Source: Synechococcus sp. GFB01 (GTDB lineage: Bacteria; Cyanobacteriota; Cyanobacteriia; PCC-6307; Cyanobiaceae). Taken from it: a stretch of 6,020 bases of DNA. This document shows, in pieces, positions 5,616-6,020 of this stretch (its first letter is position 1; every line of letters starts with the position of its first letter). Below the pieces are notes generated by a model. It worked only from the letters and a program-made list of their open reading frames with translations. It was not told the DNA's origin and did no database searches. The position numbers and the translations under genes are program-made. The stretch spans positions 1-6,020 of the forward strand of contig NZ_LFEK01000079.1 in the NCBI RefSeq assembly GCF_001039265.1. Reading direction: 5' to 3'.

Positions 5616-6020
5616 ATGCTCCGCTCTGTCCTCCCCGCCGCTCTGCTGTCGCTGGCTGCCGTCGCCTCCGGCCTGGCCACCGTGCTGGAACGACCGGCCG
5701 GCGCCACAATCTTCAATGCCGCCGATCTGGATCAGCAGCGTTTCGTGCTGGTGGCCGCCCCGATCGGTGATGGCACCAAGGCCCAGCTCAACATCTACGA
5801 GCAGCTCAACAGCAAGCGCGCCTGCTTCGCGGTGAGCGGTTCGGCGCCTGCGGTGGTGGATCCCCTGCTGGCCGGCTTCGACTTCACCGGCATCTGCAGT
5901 CGCTTCATCGATGCCAACGGCTATTCGGTGCGGGTGGGCGATCTGGATCTGGCCTCCAGCTACCGCCTGATGGTGGTGCGACAACAGAACGACAACCTCC
6001 TGCTGGCGATCCCCACCAAA
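5616..6020 (+). CDS. exported DUF3747-type protein, 5' part (runs off window end)
   Basis: The frame is open from ATG 5616 to the last base (135 codons, no stop), so it is easily missed by callers that need a stop. GTG 5613 is an in-frame alternative directly before the ATG. Residues 1 to about 30 look like a signal peptide: an Arg, a hydrophobic Leu/Ala-rich core, and a possible cleavage after an Ala-Gly-Ala at 28-30. The mature part matches my recollection of the DUF3747 domain: FNAADLDQQRFVLVAAPIG (33-51), Cys70 near SGSAPAVVDPLL (74-85), and FDFTGIC (88-94) followed by NGYSVRVGDLDL (101-112). The paired Cys70 and Cys94 could form a disulfide. The domain is cyanobacterial and has no known biochemical role. 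The protein probably sits in the periplasm or envelope. No clear Shine-Dalgarno sequence is seen. Confidence 0.85.
   Translation, partial: MLRSVLPAALLSLAAVASGLATVLERPAGATIFNAADLDQQRFVLVAAPIGDGTKAQLNIYEQLNSKRACFAVSGSAPAVVDPLLAGFDFTGICSRFIDANGYSVRVGDLDLASSYRLMVVRQQNDNLLLAIPTK

Noticed and set aside
4680..5984. Long minus-strand open frame (434 codons) opposite def, the small membrane gene and the DUF3747-type gene
   Set aside because: It spans three genes on the other strand and is rich in His, Gln and Gly, with no motifs; stops are scarce simply because of base composition.
1..6020. HIP1 palindromes (GCGATCGC), CRISPR arrays, tRNA genes, insertion-sequence ends
   Set aside because: I scanned by eye and found no exact HIP1 copy, no spaced repeats, no cloverleaf and no transposase. 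Absence of HIP1 in 6 kb is compatible with picocyanobacteria but proves nothing alone.

Overview
The window looks like a piece of chromosome from a high-GC unicellular cyanobacterium of the Cyanobium / Synechococcus (picocyanobacterial) type. This is an inference from three things. The peptide deformylase reads like picocyanobacterial Def proteins, including the residues before its core. The last gene carries the DUF3747-type domain known mainly from cyanobacteria. Base composition is very GC-rich throughout, with G/C in most third codon positions. I see no mobile element, CRISPR array, tRNA or rRNA, and no gene-free stretch longer than about 80 bases.

Layout. (1) Bases 2-1343, plus strand: the 3' two-thirds of mtnA (methylthioribose-1-phosphate isomerase) overlap a class II aldolase gene. 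The pair suggests salvage of the 5-thio- or 5-deoxy-ribose left over from S-adenosylmethionine chemistry, by aldol cleavage rather than by the full methionine salvage pathway. (2) Bases 1344-1407: a short convergent junction with a perfect 13-bp tandem repeat. (3) Bases 1408-4657, minus strand: an S9 (prolyl-oligopeptidase family) peptidase gene is followed, through a GTGA stop/start overlap, by a glutamate-symporter-like (ESS/GltS) gene. The symporter gene is broken by an amber codon at codon 34 and by an apparent one-base loss in a C5/G5 run. (4) Bases 4658-4712: a compact divergent intergenic region. (5) Bases 4713-6020, plus strand: def (peptide deformylase), a 65-residue two-helix membrane protein, and the 5' part of an exported DUF3747-type protein that runs off the window.

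No previously undescribed system is evident. The points most worth checking are the mtnA-aldolase pair as a likely 'DHAP shunt' and the doubly damaged symporter gene, whose upstream partner still looks intact.
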